From NCBI GenBank assembly GCA_028292665.1, contig JAQGLW010000143.1, positions 1 through 59,283 of the forward strand: a stretch of DNA of 59,283 nucleotides. The letters run 5' to 3'. Of the stretch, positions 9,513 to 17,015 are shown in pieces. Every line of letters starts with the position of its first letter. Position 1 is the stretch's first letter. The notes below the pieces were generated by a model that ran no database searches, was not told where the DNA came from, and saw only the letters and a program-made list of their open reading frames with translations. The position numbers were made by a program, and so were the translations under genes. The stretch is from Herminiimonas sp. (GTDB lineage: Bacteria; Pseudomonadota; Gammaproteobacteria; Burkholderiales; Burkholderiaceae_D).

Positions 9513-10367
9513 CTAACGGAATCCAGGCGGGTTCCATTGGCGGCCGTCATTTTCGCCGTCATCCTCAGACATGTCTGCCGTGATAACTGTTAGCGTCCTC
9601 CCGTATTCACCTAGACCGATCACTTCCTCGCTGGCATCGATTTCTTCATCCGTGTGAAACCAGACGTTAAGTTCGGTACTATCCGAGACCTCTCGTGCCA
9701 ACAAAACGTTTTGCGGGTCCAAGTTAAAGTCACGTGTGGCCGAATTACGAGGCAACACAGTGCCTTTTTTGAGATGACGATAACCACGGCGGCCCCGTAG
9801 TGCCTCAGATGTTAGGCAATATTCGACCGACGAGCCCCGGCTTACAACGATTGCAATGGCGGATTCACCGAGCTGCGCATAACGGATCGCTGAAGCTGTC
9901 AGTGACGTTTTACATACTCCCGCCAGACCTTTGACAGCCTCCATTCCGTCGGCAAAGCGGCTTGCAGCGGCGTCAAAAAGGTGACTAGGCATGAGCAGGC
10001 CAGCCGCGAAATGATCCGCCTCTAGCTCGATCTGGTCGTCAACCGCAAATCCGGCGTGAGACTCATGGACGGTTCCAGTTCGGAATACCGCTTCAGGATG
10101 CCCATCGAGAAAATAATGTCCTAGTTCATGCGCGATACTGAAGCGTTGGAATCCTTCACTCGTTATGTGAGTCGCATAAGCGATGGCGTAGCTTTCGCCG
10201 ACTCGGATAAGCATACCGGACACGCCCTGTGCGCTTATTGGTTTAGCCTCCACGTGAATGTCTCTGCTGTGCGCAAGTGCAACTACGTCGATCGGTAGCA
10301 TTAACCGTTCGTCACGTACGAGCTTCTCGGCTACTTGTTCAGCGTGTCGCAACCTATGCTCTATCAA
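9513..10367 (-). CDS. ImmA/IrrE family metallo-endopeptidase
   Basis: The 284-residue protein carries the zinc-peptidase signature HELGH at residues 80-84 (IAHELGHYFLDGH) and the downstream acidic motif ELEADHFAAGLLMP near 114-126, both diagnostic of ImmA/IrrE (DUF955) proteins. Family members cleave or inactivate a partner XRE repressor after a stress or mobile-element signal. The C-terminal 150 residues, ending in an Asp/Glu-rich tail, could be a sensor region as in IrrE. The start is a TTG two bases after the xre stop, with AAAGGAA upstream inside xre, so the two genes are translationally coupled. Likely role: de-repression of the divergent promoter at 10746-10801. Confidence 0.88.
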   Translation of the reverse strand: MIEHRLRHAEQVAEKLVRDERLMLPIDVVALAHSRDIHVEAKPISAQGVSGMLIRVGESYAIAYATHITSEGFQRFSIAHELGHYFLDGHPEAVFRTGTVHESHAGFAVDDQIELEADHFAAGLLMPSHLFDAAASRFADGMEAVKGLAGVCKTSLTASAIRYAQLGESAIAIVVSRGSSVEYCLTSEALRGRRGYRHLKKGTVLPRNSATRDFNLDPQNVLLAREVSDSTELNVWFHTDEEIDASEEVIGLGEYGRTLTVITADMSEDDGENDGRQWNPPGFR

Positions 10368-10369
10368 GG

Positions 10370-10723
10370 CTATTCCTTTCTTTTATTTCGCTCCGCCATT
10401 TGTTTGATGAGTGACTCTGCTATCACTCTGTCCGCCTCGCTCAGCGACTTCACATCTCGGTATAGCTTTTGATCAAGAGCAGTGTTTCCATGAATGTCCT
10501 CTGTCCGCCCAAGCAAAAAATCGGTTGTTACTTCCAACGCTTTAGCGAGCGCTCGAAGATTATCGAAAGACGGCCGTCTGGTCCCATCTTCCTTTTCAAA
10601 ATGAGAAATCGACGTTGAGGGCAACCCTGTCAAAGCGCTTAATTGCGTTTGGGTCAATCCTCGAACCTCCTCGCGGACGTGCCGCAATCGCTTTGCAAAT
10701 ACCTTCCGGCTTGAATCTTCCAT
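10370..10723 (-). CDS. XRE-family helix-turn-helix repressor
   Basis: Started at the ATG beginning MEDSSRKVF, which has GGAG just upstream, the protein is 117 residues. An open extension of 25 codons upstream would run through the operator region and is unlikely to be translated. The HTH lies near residues 10-65: RLRHVREEVRGLTQTQLSALTGLPSTSISHFEKEDG, then LRALAKALEVTTDFLLGR, the classic XRE pattern. The C-terminal tail (SEADRVIAESLIKQMAER) is helical. With ImmA directly downstream, it probably represses its own promoter and the divergent E2-like locus through the CGACAAGT sites. Confidence 0.9.
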   Translation of the reverse strand: MEDSSRKVFAKRLRHVREEVRGLTQTQLSALTGLPSTSISHFEKEDGTRRPSFDNLRALAKALEVTTDFLLGRTEDIHGNTALDQKLYRDVKSLSEADRVIAESLIKQMAERNKRKE

Positions 10724-10732
10724 TTTCTCCAA

Positions 10733-10801
10733 CGACAAAGTTAACTTGACACACTCGACAAGTTTATTTAGAGTAAATGCACTTGTCGAAAACGACAAGT
10801 G
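10733..10801. promoter_or_regulatory. Divergent promoter with XRE operators
   Basis: Arms CACTTGTCG and CGACAAGTG face each other across AAAA at 10780-10801. Extra half-sites CGACAA lie at 10733-10738 and 10756-10761. A rightward promoter is visible: TTGACA at 10746-10751, 17 bp, then TAGAGT at 10769-10774. This places the transcription start at the left edge of the palindrome, so bound repressor would block it. One half-site falls in the -35/-10 spacer and another just upstream of the xre start. Autoregulation by the adjacent XRE protein is the natural inference. Confidence 0.75.
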
Positions 10802-11006
10802 AAATGTAGCACACGCGGACTTCAGTTGCCAGCTCTAACGGTCGATGCATTGCAAAAGGTAGCCATGAACAGAGAACTTGAAGCTGTCTTAAGCAAGATC
10901 GGTATGAACTTGGACGTCAACTTGTTTCCGTCAGTAAAAAACGGTGGTTACGTGGTGCCCAGCACAGCTATCGTTTCCCAGTTAACCTTGGGTAAGGAGT
11001 GTAAAG

Positions 11007-11186
11007 ATGTCGGATCAAAAGGACGATCAGAAGTCGAATCAAGGACACGGCCGCCCGCCGGAACACGGCCGCCCGCCGGAGCACGGCCGCCCGCCGGAAC
11101 ACGGCCGCCCAGACGACCCGGGGCGCCCGGTTCAACCACACCGGTCGTCCTCGCAGAGCTACGGCGGCAATACGAAAAGGAGTTGA
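11007..11186 (+). CDS. 59-residue His/Gly/Arg/Pro-repeat peptide, possible truncated multiubiquitin protein
   Basis: AAGGAG lies seven bases before the ATG, the best ribosome-binding site in the locus. The peptide starts MSDQKDDQKSNQ, then four HGRPP(E)-type repeats, then DDPGRPVQPHRSSS, and stops at a TGA overlapping the next ATG (TGATG). Differences between repeat units are silent in this frame (GAA/GAG for Glu) but change residues in the overlapping +2 frame, which supports translation here. The composition resembles the disordered tail ahead of some bacterial multiubiquitin domains. No ubiquitin-like fold follows, so it may be a deletion remnant or an independent small protein. The resemblance is from memory and is not proven. 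Confidence 0.5.
   Translation: MSDQKDDQKSNQGHGRPPEHGRPPEHGRPPEHGRPDDPGRPVQPHRSSSQSYGGNTKRS
11043..11112 (+). repeat. Tandem 18-bp repeat, about 3.9 units
   Basis: Units at 11043, 11061, 11079 and 11097 share the core ACACGGCCGCCCGCCG with one or two substitutions near the unit start. The last unit is diverged and truncated. In the 11007 frame the repeat encodes (G/E)HGRPP. Confidence 0.9.
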
Positions 11187-11791
11187 TGGCAGTGGAGGCT
11201 GCCTATCCCGGCACGCAGCACTGGCTGACCGACGAGGGAATCTGGCTCGTCGTAGAAAGCTCGCTGCTGCCGGGCCTCAACAATCCCAAGGCCATTTTTG
11301 CTGTCGCTATTTCGCTCGACAGCGCCCCCGCCGTGAGAGCGTGGGGATTTTGGGGTACGGCTGCGGTCGGCTTCGAATGGATTGGTCCACGGCACACGAA
11401 CTTCCCCGACGGATCAATCTGTGCTTACGACTTAACCGACGGAACTTGGGCCATGGGTTACTCACTGGTGAAACTCTTGGATCTGTACACTGTCTGGGCA
11501 GTTCGACACCTTCACTACCGCGTTTTAGGCCGATGGCCCGGGTATCAAGCGGTGCCCCACGTGTATGAACGAATCCTTGAACTGCGGCCTGACGAGTTTT
11601 GTGGATGTGCGAACTTTCAAACGTTGTACGGCGACTGCTGTATGGAACATGATCGTTCGTCAAACCTTTTGCAGCAAGCGGTCCATTTCATGCTCTGGTC
11701 TGGTGGCGGTTTGCGAAGGCCGCCGTTGTCAGTCGTCAAATTTATTCAGAACCGCCGGGTAGCACCTGCCCTCAAGACTATATTCGTCTAA
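11186..11791 (+). CDS. E2-like ubiquitin-conjugation family protein with SEC-C-like Cys tail
   Basis: The ATG overlaps the stop of the preceding small gene, giving 201 residues; AAGGAG sits three bases upstream. The frame stays open back to 10799, so a longer protein from an ATG at 10866 is possible but would overlap the repeat gene. Key features are GFEWIGPRHTNFPDGSICAYD (His70, Cys79), then GTWAMGYSLVKLLD, HLHYRVLGRWPGYQ, and the tail DEFCGCANFQ through DCC (Cys139, 141, 151, 152), a CxCx9CC variant of the SEC-C zinc motif. The His...DGS-x-C...W pattern resembles prokaryotic E2-like or metal-binding proteins of ubiquitin-type operons. No E1 (ThiF) or JAB gene is nearby. Function is tentative. 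Confidence 0.55.
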   Translation: MAVEAAYPGTQHWLTDEGIWLVVESSLLPGLNNPKAIFAVAISLDSAPAVRAWGFWGTAAVGFEWIGPRHTNFPDGSICAYDLTDGTWAMGYSLVKLLDLYTVWAVRHLHYRVLGRWPGYQAVPHVYERILELRPDEFCGCANFQTLYGDCCMEHDRSSNLLQQAVHFMLWSGGGLRRPPLSVVKFIQNRRVAPALKTIFV

Positions 11792-12068
11792 GCCAGCTCT
11801 ATAAGTGGACCAAATTTCAGTTTAGATTTTTGTGCAGGCTACCGCGACAACAACAAGCCAGCCGCCCCCCTGTAACCGCTCCATTAACTAACCCGCAGTA
11901 GCCCAACGTTTGTCTGCAAAAAGGCCCTGTAGAAACTCGTTCAGGGTCCGCCACAACCCATCAGTAGTATCGACGCCGACTAGTGAAGCCGACACTTAGT
12001 CAAGTCATCAACTAATGCTTTTAAAGTTGAAAAGGATGGGTGGCCTTCAACTGAACGTTCTGGCGATA
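11792..12068. other. Non-coding stretch after the E2-like gene
   Basis: About 280 bp with no convincing gene on either strand. One small dyad lies near 11931-11956 (GGCCCTGTAG... AGGGTC). I see no clear terminator for the E2-like gene. Confidence 0.5.
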
Positions 12069-12183
12069 TAGCTCATTACGGTATACCCAAGTGATCCATG
12101 TCATCTATGCGTGTAATCTAGCTCAATAGGGTTGATCGTATGCGAGCCACCCTGTATTATTGAGCCATTGACCCAATGAGCTA
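12069..12183. promoter_or_regulatory. Repeated TAGCTCA sites upstream of the recombinase, candidate res-like or operator region
   Basis: TAGCTCATT (12069-12077) and TAGCTCAATAGGGTTGA (12119-12135) are direct copies. An inverted partner, TTGACCCAATGAGCTA, lies at 12168-12183, and a further related element, GAGCCACCC...TATTGAGCC, lies between. Multiple inverted subsites directly ahead of a serine-recombinase gene are typical of resolvase res sites or autoregulatory operators. Which applies here is inference. Confidence 0.45.
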
Positions 12184-12195
12184 AGGAGCCGCACC

Positions 12196-12813
12196 ATGAA
12201 CCACACCATTTATTACGGTCGCATCAGCACGACAGACGGCCAGACTGCAGCTACCCAGCACGAAGAGGCGGTAGCGTTAGGTATCGAACGGAGCTGCGTG
12301 TTCATTGACGAAGGCGTATCTGGTTATCACGTAGCGCCGATGGAACGGCCTAGGTGGCGAGACGCCATGCACGCGTTGCGCCGTGGTGACGTGCTTGTGG
12401 TGCGCTGGCTCGACCGGATTTCCCGGCGATACGATGAACTGGCTAAGGTCATGCGGGAACTTATGGCTAAGGGCGTTCTGGTGCGCTGTACGTTGAAGCA
12501 CATGGAGTTTGACGGCGCAGCCACCAACGCAATGGACATGGCGATTCGGGACTCACTTCTAGCTTTCATGGCGGCACAAGGCGAAGTTGACTATCTGAAT
12601 CGAATAGAAATGCAGCGCCGGGGCATTGACCGCGCCAAGCGGGAAGAGCCGGAGAAATACCGGGGCAGGGCGCGGGCTGACGATGCTGCCAAGGTGGACG
12701 CATGGCGATGCGAGCATGGGGCCAGCATCGCGGCCACGGCGGAGAAGTTCGGCATCAGCCCGGCCACGGTGAAACGGTATCGTGCAGAGGTAAGAACCGC
12801 AGCCAGCGCATAG
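12196..12813 (+). CDS. Small serine recombinase (resolvase/invertase type)
   Basis: The 205-residue protein starts MNHTIYYGRIST, with the catalytic Ser at residue 11 in the usual R-x-S context, then FIDEGVSGYHVAPMERPRW, RGDVLVVRWLDRISRR (active-site arginines) and a long helix. A C-terminal helix-turn-helix near residues 170-195 reads SIAATAEKFGISPATVKRYR. This domain order and length match resolvases and invertases. TAAGGAG precedes the ATG by nine bases. It is not the element's integrase, since the tRNA-site integrase is the tyrosine enzyme at 18150; it may resolve multimers, invert DNA or be cargo. Confidence 0.9.
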   Translation: MNHTIYYGRISTTDGQTAATQHEEAVALGIERSCVFIDEGVSGYHVAPMERPRWRDAMHALRRGDVLVVRWLDRISRRYDELAKVMRELMAKGVLVRCTLKHMEFDGAATNAMDMAIRDSLLAFMAAQGEVDYLNRIEMQRRGIDRAKREEPEKYRGRARADDAAKVDAWRCEHGASIAATAEKFGISPATVKRYRAEVRTAASA

Positions 12814-12850
12814 GCTGCGAATAGGGAGTCCGGGAAGCAGCATTGTGAAG

Positions 12851-12884
12851 GGCCAGTCAGGAGCGACGATCCGGCTGGTCTTTT
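12851..12884 (+). terminator. Possible terminator after the serine recombinase
   Basis: GGCCAG (12851-12856) pairs with CTGGTC (12875-12880) with one wobble. An inner GGA/TCC may pair too, and TTTT follows. The stem is short, so termination strength is uncertain. Confidence 0.45.
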
Positions 12885-13078
12885 GCGAGTTTGCAACACT
12901 GCGGCTTGCGCCATGGCTCGGTTTTGTGGAAAATAAGCGCCGTCCCGACAAATGGCCGGGACGCTCGCGAAAGCGAGCTACGTTAGTGCAGTACGGTGTC
13001 GTTTCGCGTAGGGGAATAAATCTACGCGGTGCCACGACGCAAACCGTTGATGGGCCATACTCCCCATCAATCGGATCA

Positions 13079-13137
13079 AGGGCACACTTCTTACGCTGTT
13101 TCTCTCTATAGGGAAGCGGATTAGGCAGTGTGCCCTT
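13079..13137. terminator. Large stem-loop with terminal T-run
   Basis: AAGGGCACAC (13079-13088) and GTGTGCCCTT (13128-13137) form a perfect 10-bp stem around a 39-base loop, with TTTTT at the right end. It could end rightward transcription. The loop is long for a standard terminator, so another role is possible. Confidence 0.45.
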
Positions 13138-13351
13138 TTTGCGTTAACGTCCGCCGAATTGCATGAGCTAGTTCTTTAACAATTCGCTTGTTGTCGTCGG
13201 CGTGGTGAACCGATGGCAAGCCGTAAACAAACTCGGCGACGCGGTTATCACTGGCATGCCAAGTCCGGTAGGCAACGTCTCGCTTAAGCATGTCGTCATA
13301 TACGCTTCGACGCGGTATACCCGTAGGGGTCAGTAGCCAAACGGGATTCAC
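13121..13351 (-). CDS. Hypothetical 76-residue protein, uncertain
   Basis: An open frame with a GTG start, residues MNPVWLLTPTGIPRRSVYDD at the N terminus and a basic tail. It has plausible composition but no good ribosome-binding site, and its 3' end overlaps the stem-loop at 13079-13137. I do not recognise it. It is the only candidate gene in the 660-bp gap between the recombinase and the next gene. Confidence 0.3.
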   Translation of the reverse strand: MNPVWLLTPTGIPRRSVYDDMLKRDVAYRTWHASDNRVAEFVYGLPSVHHADDNKRIVKELAHAIRRTLTQKGHTA

Positions 13352-13475
13352 ACATCATCTATATCGGATAGGCAAAGCGTAGCTCCTAAGCAGGGGTTGT
13401 GCAGCAACTTGGCAGAAATGCCGCCTTTCGAGGGGGTGATTTTTTAAACTATGCAGGTTCACTTAAAGAGGTTAA

Positions 13476-14495
13476 ATGACAAAAATGCAAGCTTCGCTCA
13501 AAGTCGCCATAGATCAAGCAGCCGAGGCCCAGAAGGTGCCAATGGCAAAAGCCTGTGCTGCTTCTCAAATGGCAGAGGCAAGGCAGCAAGCAATTGAAGA
13601 TGCAGAGCGGGATGGTGTGAAGTTATATATCCCGCGGATACCCGTTCTTGTTCAAGACGGTCGAGAGAAATGGCCTAGTACTCTTGCAGAGATTTTGTGC
13701 GAGCGACCAGCACTCGCTTGCGAGGCGAACCAAACACTTATGCTGTTTGTATCTGAGCGGCTTGGACTCTCCGAAACACTGCAAGGCAACAGTATGTCAA
13801 AAACCCTCTCAGTGCGGGCTCGGAACTTTGTGCAGCATGTGCTCGCGTCCTACGGATACGACGGGTCACGCATCGTCAAAGGAACAGATATAAAGCGTGT
13901 TGTGAAGAACGAGGTACGGTTGGGGACCAGCGCTGTACAACCCCTCACAACGACTTTTGAAGCAGATAGCATAGTTCTCGATGGTCAGCCCTATAAGTAT
14001 CGCCATCGCGAGCGGAAGGCAACTGAACAGGCTTGGCACGACTTCAGTATTCGTATCTCGGGTGTGGATGTTCCTTTGATCGCCGTTTTGAGGCTTCGGA
14101 ACATTGGCATCGGGGCATTTATGGCAGCAGACGAGGCGGCGCTCAAATGTGCTAACCCTGATAGCGTTGCGCGACGAAAAGCGATTAACCGGCAACTTGA
14201 CACTCAACCGAGAACTCGGCGCAGAGTGGAGGAGTCAGGGAAACCCCACTCGAAAGCCGCCACCGACGAATTTTTGGGGTCGGAGTTGGCTGGGTTGGCT
14301 CGTCACTGGTGGAACGAGATGCCTTTGGGAAGAAGAGCGAATATGGGCTACTGGGATATGGTGCAACACCTCAAAGGCGTTGGGTCCACCCGGTCCGCTA
14401 TTGACGCCACACTCGCAAAACTTGACGCATGGGTCGCTAGCTTTCCGGACGGGGATGCGCCGCCGGCTGAAGAGGAGGCCGCATGCCAAAATTAG
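13476..14495 (+). CDS. Unknown 339-residue island protein, first of an overlapping pair
   Basis: AGAGG lies five bases before the ATG. I do not recognise the family. The N-terminal 45 residues are Ala/Gln/Lys-rich and predicted helical (AIDQAAEAQKVPMAKACAAS), possibly a short coiled coil. The middle has mixed alpha/beta character (YIPRIPVLVQDG, RARNFVQHVLASYGYDG, DVPLIAVLRLRNIGIGAFMAADE). A basic linker RQLDTQPRTRRRVEES precedes a Trp-rich C-terminal part (LARHWWNEM, NMGYWDMVQHLK). There is no signal peptide or membrane segment. It overlaps the start of the zinc-ribbon gene by 13 bp, implying coupled expression and a joint role. Possible cargo for regulation or defence; function unknown. Confidence 0.75.
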   Translation: MTKMQASLKVAIDQAAEAQKVPMAKACAASQMAEARQQAIEDAERDGVKLYIPRIPVLVQDGREKWPSTLAEILCERPALACEANQTLMLFVSERLGLSETLQGNSMSKTLSVRARNFVQHVLASYGYDGSRIVKGTDIKRVVKNEVRLGTSAVQPLTTTFEADSIVLDGQPYKYRHRERKATEQAWHDFSIRISGVDVPLIAVLRLRNIGIGAFMAADEAALKCANPDSVARRKAINRQLDTQPRTRRRVEESGKPHSKAATDEFLGSELAGLARHWWNEMPLGRRANMGYWDMVQHLKGVGSTRSAIDATLAKLDAWVASFPDGDAPPAEEEAACQN

Positions 14496-15067
14496 GCCAA
14501 CAATACGGTCGAAGGCATGACAGCCGCTTCGCGCTCCACGGTCGGCAGCCAAGGGCGAGCAAACTGGATCGCCGCCAGCTAATACTTTGTCGGAACGATC
14601 CGGCCTATGCCGCTGCGTTGCGTTTGCGGGTATCCGATCCAGTCCGGTGGGAGGCGTTTCTTGGGGGACGCCCTCATTACGAAGGCAAGGTGTGTCCAAA
14701 GTGCTGTAGAAGCAGCCGACGCACTCGGGACGGTTCCTGCTACGTATGTCTGCTGGCGAAGAACCGCAGCGATTGGGAACAGATTCAAGCCGGTATCATG
14801 CCGAAGGCTGGACGCAGTAGGGCAGGCTATCTGGACATGCAAGAACGCAGCAGGCGAGAACGTGCGGGTGAATGCCTTACGTTTTCGGTGGGACGATTCA
14901 CCGCGCAGCAGTATCCTACTGGGCGGCTCGCGGTACAGGCACCGGAAGTCCACATCGATAATCCTGATCTGAGCAAGCTCCCCGGACCAACAGTAGTTAG
15001 CCTATGCCGTCGCTTCCCGGAATTGCGCGATGTGCTCAGGTGGGCAGGGTGGTCCGTTCCGGCGTGA
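14483..15067 (+). CDS. Unknown 194-residue protein with a four-Cys zinc ribbon
   Basis: Its start lies inside the previous gene. The protein is basic and has CPKC at residues 71-74 and CYVC at 86-89, forming a CxxC-x11-CxxC zinc ribbon, preceded by RVSDPVRWEAFLGGRPHYEG. The C-terminal part (ALRFR does not apply in this frame) reads LSKLPGPTVVSLCRRFPELRDVLRWAGW and looks like a compact helical domain. Such small basic zinc-ribbon proteins often bind nucleic acid. No catalytic motif is visible, so I assign no function. The gene ends 52 bp before the convergent AIPR gene. Confidence 0.7.
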   Translation: MPKLGQQYGRRHDSRFALHGRQPRASKLDRRQLILCRNDPAYAAALRLRVSDPVRWEAFLGGRPHYEGKVCPKCCRSSRRTRDGSCYVCLLAKNRSDWEQIQAGIMPKAGRSRAGYLDMQERSRRERAGECLTFSVGRFTAQQYPTGRLAVQAPEVHIDNPDLSKLPGPTVVSLCRRFPELRDVLRWAGWSVPA

Positions 15068-15119
15068 GAACGGCTGCATAAGTCACTAGTCTCATGTGAT
15101 TAAGTGTCAGCCTTCGATC

Positions 15120-16985
15120 CTACTGAGCGGTTTTCTGTGAAGCTTCTTCAAAATATTTTTTCACGTCGATTTCGAAGTCATCGCTTCTGTACCAATTTTC
15201 ATAGACAAACATCGTGCGAAGTTCGTCGGTCGTCCTGTCCGGAAATATTCTAATAAATTTGCTATTTGTGCTTGCGATATGCTCGACAAATGCTTTCCAT
15301 TTTTCTCGCAAGTCTGCAGCTTTACTGTGCGCTGTGGTTTCAAATTCGCTCAATGTCTGAGGGCGGTAAAGTTGCGTCATTGCGTAGATTTGGCCGAAGA
15401 GTGCTCGTTGCCTTATGCGGCTCGGAGTCCTGGACTTTTCGAGCTGCGTGAAACATAAATATCCGAAATAAAAGTCGTCAAGAGTTCGATCGTCTAGAAT
15501 ATTTTCTGGAGTCTCATAGTTAAGGAATAGTTTCTTTTGACTTGCTTTGGTTATCTCTCCCCTCGTAGCGAGATGAATCCGAATGAATAGATTCCGTTCT
15601 ATGATTTGGTGTTCAGAGACGTATTTCATTCGCAATCCGTCGCCAAATTCCCCTCGCTTTCGTTCGAACAATAGGCCATATCGAAGAAAGACGGTGGACT
15701 GGATTAGTTCGTACGGCTGTTTATTAGATGCCCTATCAGCGCCTATTACAACCGTTTGTTGGTTTGTTGCAGTTGAAATTGCGTCGATCAATCGAATTTT
15801 TTCACTGTCAATGTTTTGTCCCCCATTAGAGTCAGCAAGTGTAATAACTTTCAGCAATACTTCTTTATCCGCGAAGGCTTTCTCTGCCTCTTCTTCAGAA
15901 CGCTCCTCATAGATCCGACTTAGAGTGTATGCCGTCTGCCCTCCGTTTATTATTTGCGGATTGCGTACGGCGAGTTGTGCTTTGTTTCGTTGGCCGATTC
16001 GCTCATTGATATTTGTTTCGTCGGAAATCATGGTGATACCGTTATTGAATAGGGCAAATTCATTTGTGTTTTTTCCCAAAATGGTTTCCCGGATTGCTTG
16101 GTTCACCTTTTGTCCCTCCAATTCCAGATAGCTGCGAGGATTGTGCCTAAGGATGGAGTTTTTGTACTTTTTTAGCACTCTTGCGATTTCAATTGTCGGC
16201 ACGAAGAGAACGGTAATTTCGCATTCGGCATGCTCCGTTTTGACGCTGTAGCTGATCTTAGATCCGGCGTTTTTGTTGCTAAGGTCTAGATAAATGTTGA
16301 GGTCGCTAGCATTGAAATACGTTCCGCAGATGACCGGGTATACTAACTTTTCGTAGCACTTATCGTAGTCGAAAACTTCCACAGGGTAGCCACCTGTTAA
16401 ACGCTTCAGGCGTTCTGGAGTGACCCTCATTAGGTTTGCGAGCAAGACAACCTCGTATTTGTATCTTGCTATTCCGTCTGTCTCACCGATCTCACGCACC
16501 ATCTGCTTAATTTTGCCGTTATATTCGTTGCCGACTTCATCAGTCTGATGTCCTTCTAGGATTCTGGAGATTTCCATAGAAAGCAACTCTTCAAGAGCGA
16601 TTTCTTTGCTATTAAAATTTCGTTCGGTTGTCCGGAATTTGGACTGAATTAGGAATATCTTCCGGCAGTCAGTATCGATGAAATATCCGTCGATGCCGCC
16701 ATCGTAAAAATTGTCGGTTATGAGGTGCTCACGTTCGCAGAAGTCGAGCAATCCAAAGCTCACCATTAGATAAAGATGAATAAACGCTCGTGCGCGAGCT
16801 TGATTTACCTGTTCGACATCGGTTTCCGCAGGGAGATACCTCTTGCTGTGCGGAGATGATGATGCTTCTTGCCGAATTTGATCAAGAATATTGAGGAGAG
16901 TTTGGTATTTTGTCACCGTGAGTGCCTTTAAGATTTTTAAGGTTTTATTTTGCTTATGGTGTATAGCCTCATGTGTCGTTCTCAA
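15120..16985 (-). CDS. AIPR family protein (abortive phage infection type) with PD-(D/E)XK-like N terminus
   Basis: Up to 621 residues. The core has the AIPR signature RHNPRSYLELEG, then a FALFNNGITMISDE stretch and NPQIINGGQTAYTLSRIYEE. The N-terminal part has GGIDGYFID (Asp99) followed by IFLIQSKFR (Gln114, Lys116), a D...QxK arrangement typical of restriction-endonuclease-fold nucleases. The start is unclear: a TTG at 16985 gives the longest form and a GTG at 16916 is an alternative; neither has a strong ribosome-binding site. The gene is more AT-rich than its neighbours, a sign of separate acquisition. It follows the HEPN gene by 30 bp and is probably co-transcribed, acting in phage defence by nucleic-acid cleavage (inferred). 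Confidence 0.85.
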   Translation of the reverse strand: MRTTHEAIHHKQNKTLKILKALTVTKYQTLLNILDQIRQEASSSPHSKRYLPAETDVEQVNQARARAFIHLYLMVSFGLLDFCEREHLITDNFYDGGIDGYFIDTDCRKIFLIQSKFRTTERNFNSKEIALEELLSMEISRILEGHQTDEVGNEYNGKIKQMVREIGETDGIARYKYEVVLLANLMRVTPERLKRLTGGYPVEVFDYDKCYEKLVYPVICGTYFNASDLNIYLDLSNKNAGSKISYSVKTEHAECEITVLFVPTIEIARVLKKYKNSILRHNPRSYLELEGQKVNQAIRETILGKNTNEFALFNNGITMISDETNINERIGQRNKAQLAVRNPQIINGGQTAYTLSRIYEERSEEEAEKAFADKEVLLKVITLADSNGGQNIDSEKIRLIDAISTATNQQTVVIGADRASNKQPYELIQSTVFLRYGLLFERKRGEFGDGLRMKYVSEHQIIERNLFIRIHLATRGEITKASQKKLFLNYETPENILDDRTLDDFYFGYLCFTQLEKSRTPSRIRQRALFGQIYAMTQLYRPQTLSEFETTAHSKAADLREKWKAFVEHIASTNSKFIRIFPDRTTDELRTMFVYENWYRSDDFEIDVKKYFEEASQKTAQ

Positions 16986-17015
16986 TTCGCGATCGACTTT
17001 AGTAGCTAGTTCAGC

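Noticed and set aside
11043-11112. Short tandem repeat as a possible CRISPR array
   Set aside because: Units are contiguous with no spacers and are translated as an HGRPPE peptide. No CRISPR array or cas gene is present in the window.
10799-11185. Long reading frame from a GTG at 10799 running into the E2-like gene
   Set aside because: The GTG lies in the operator palindrome just after the predicted transcription start and has no ribosome-binding site. Most of the added residues overlap the repeat gene, whose codon changes favour the other frame.
12845-13111. Plus-strand 88-codon open frame after the serine recombinase
   Set aside because: It lacks a ribosome-binding site, covers hairpins, and its residues show no domain or protein-like pattern.
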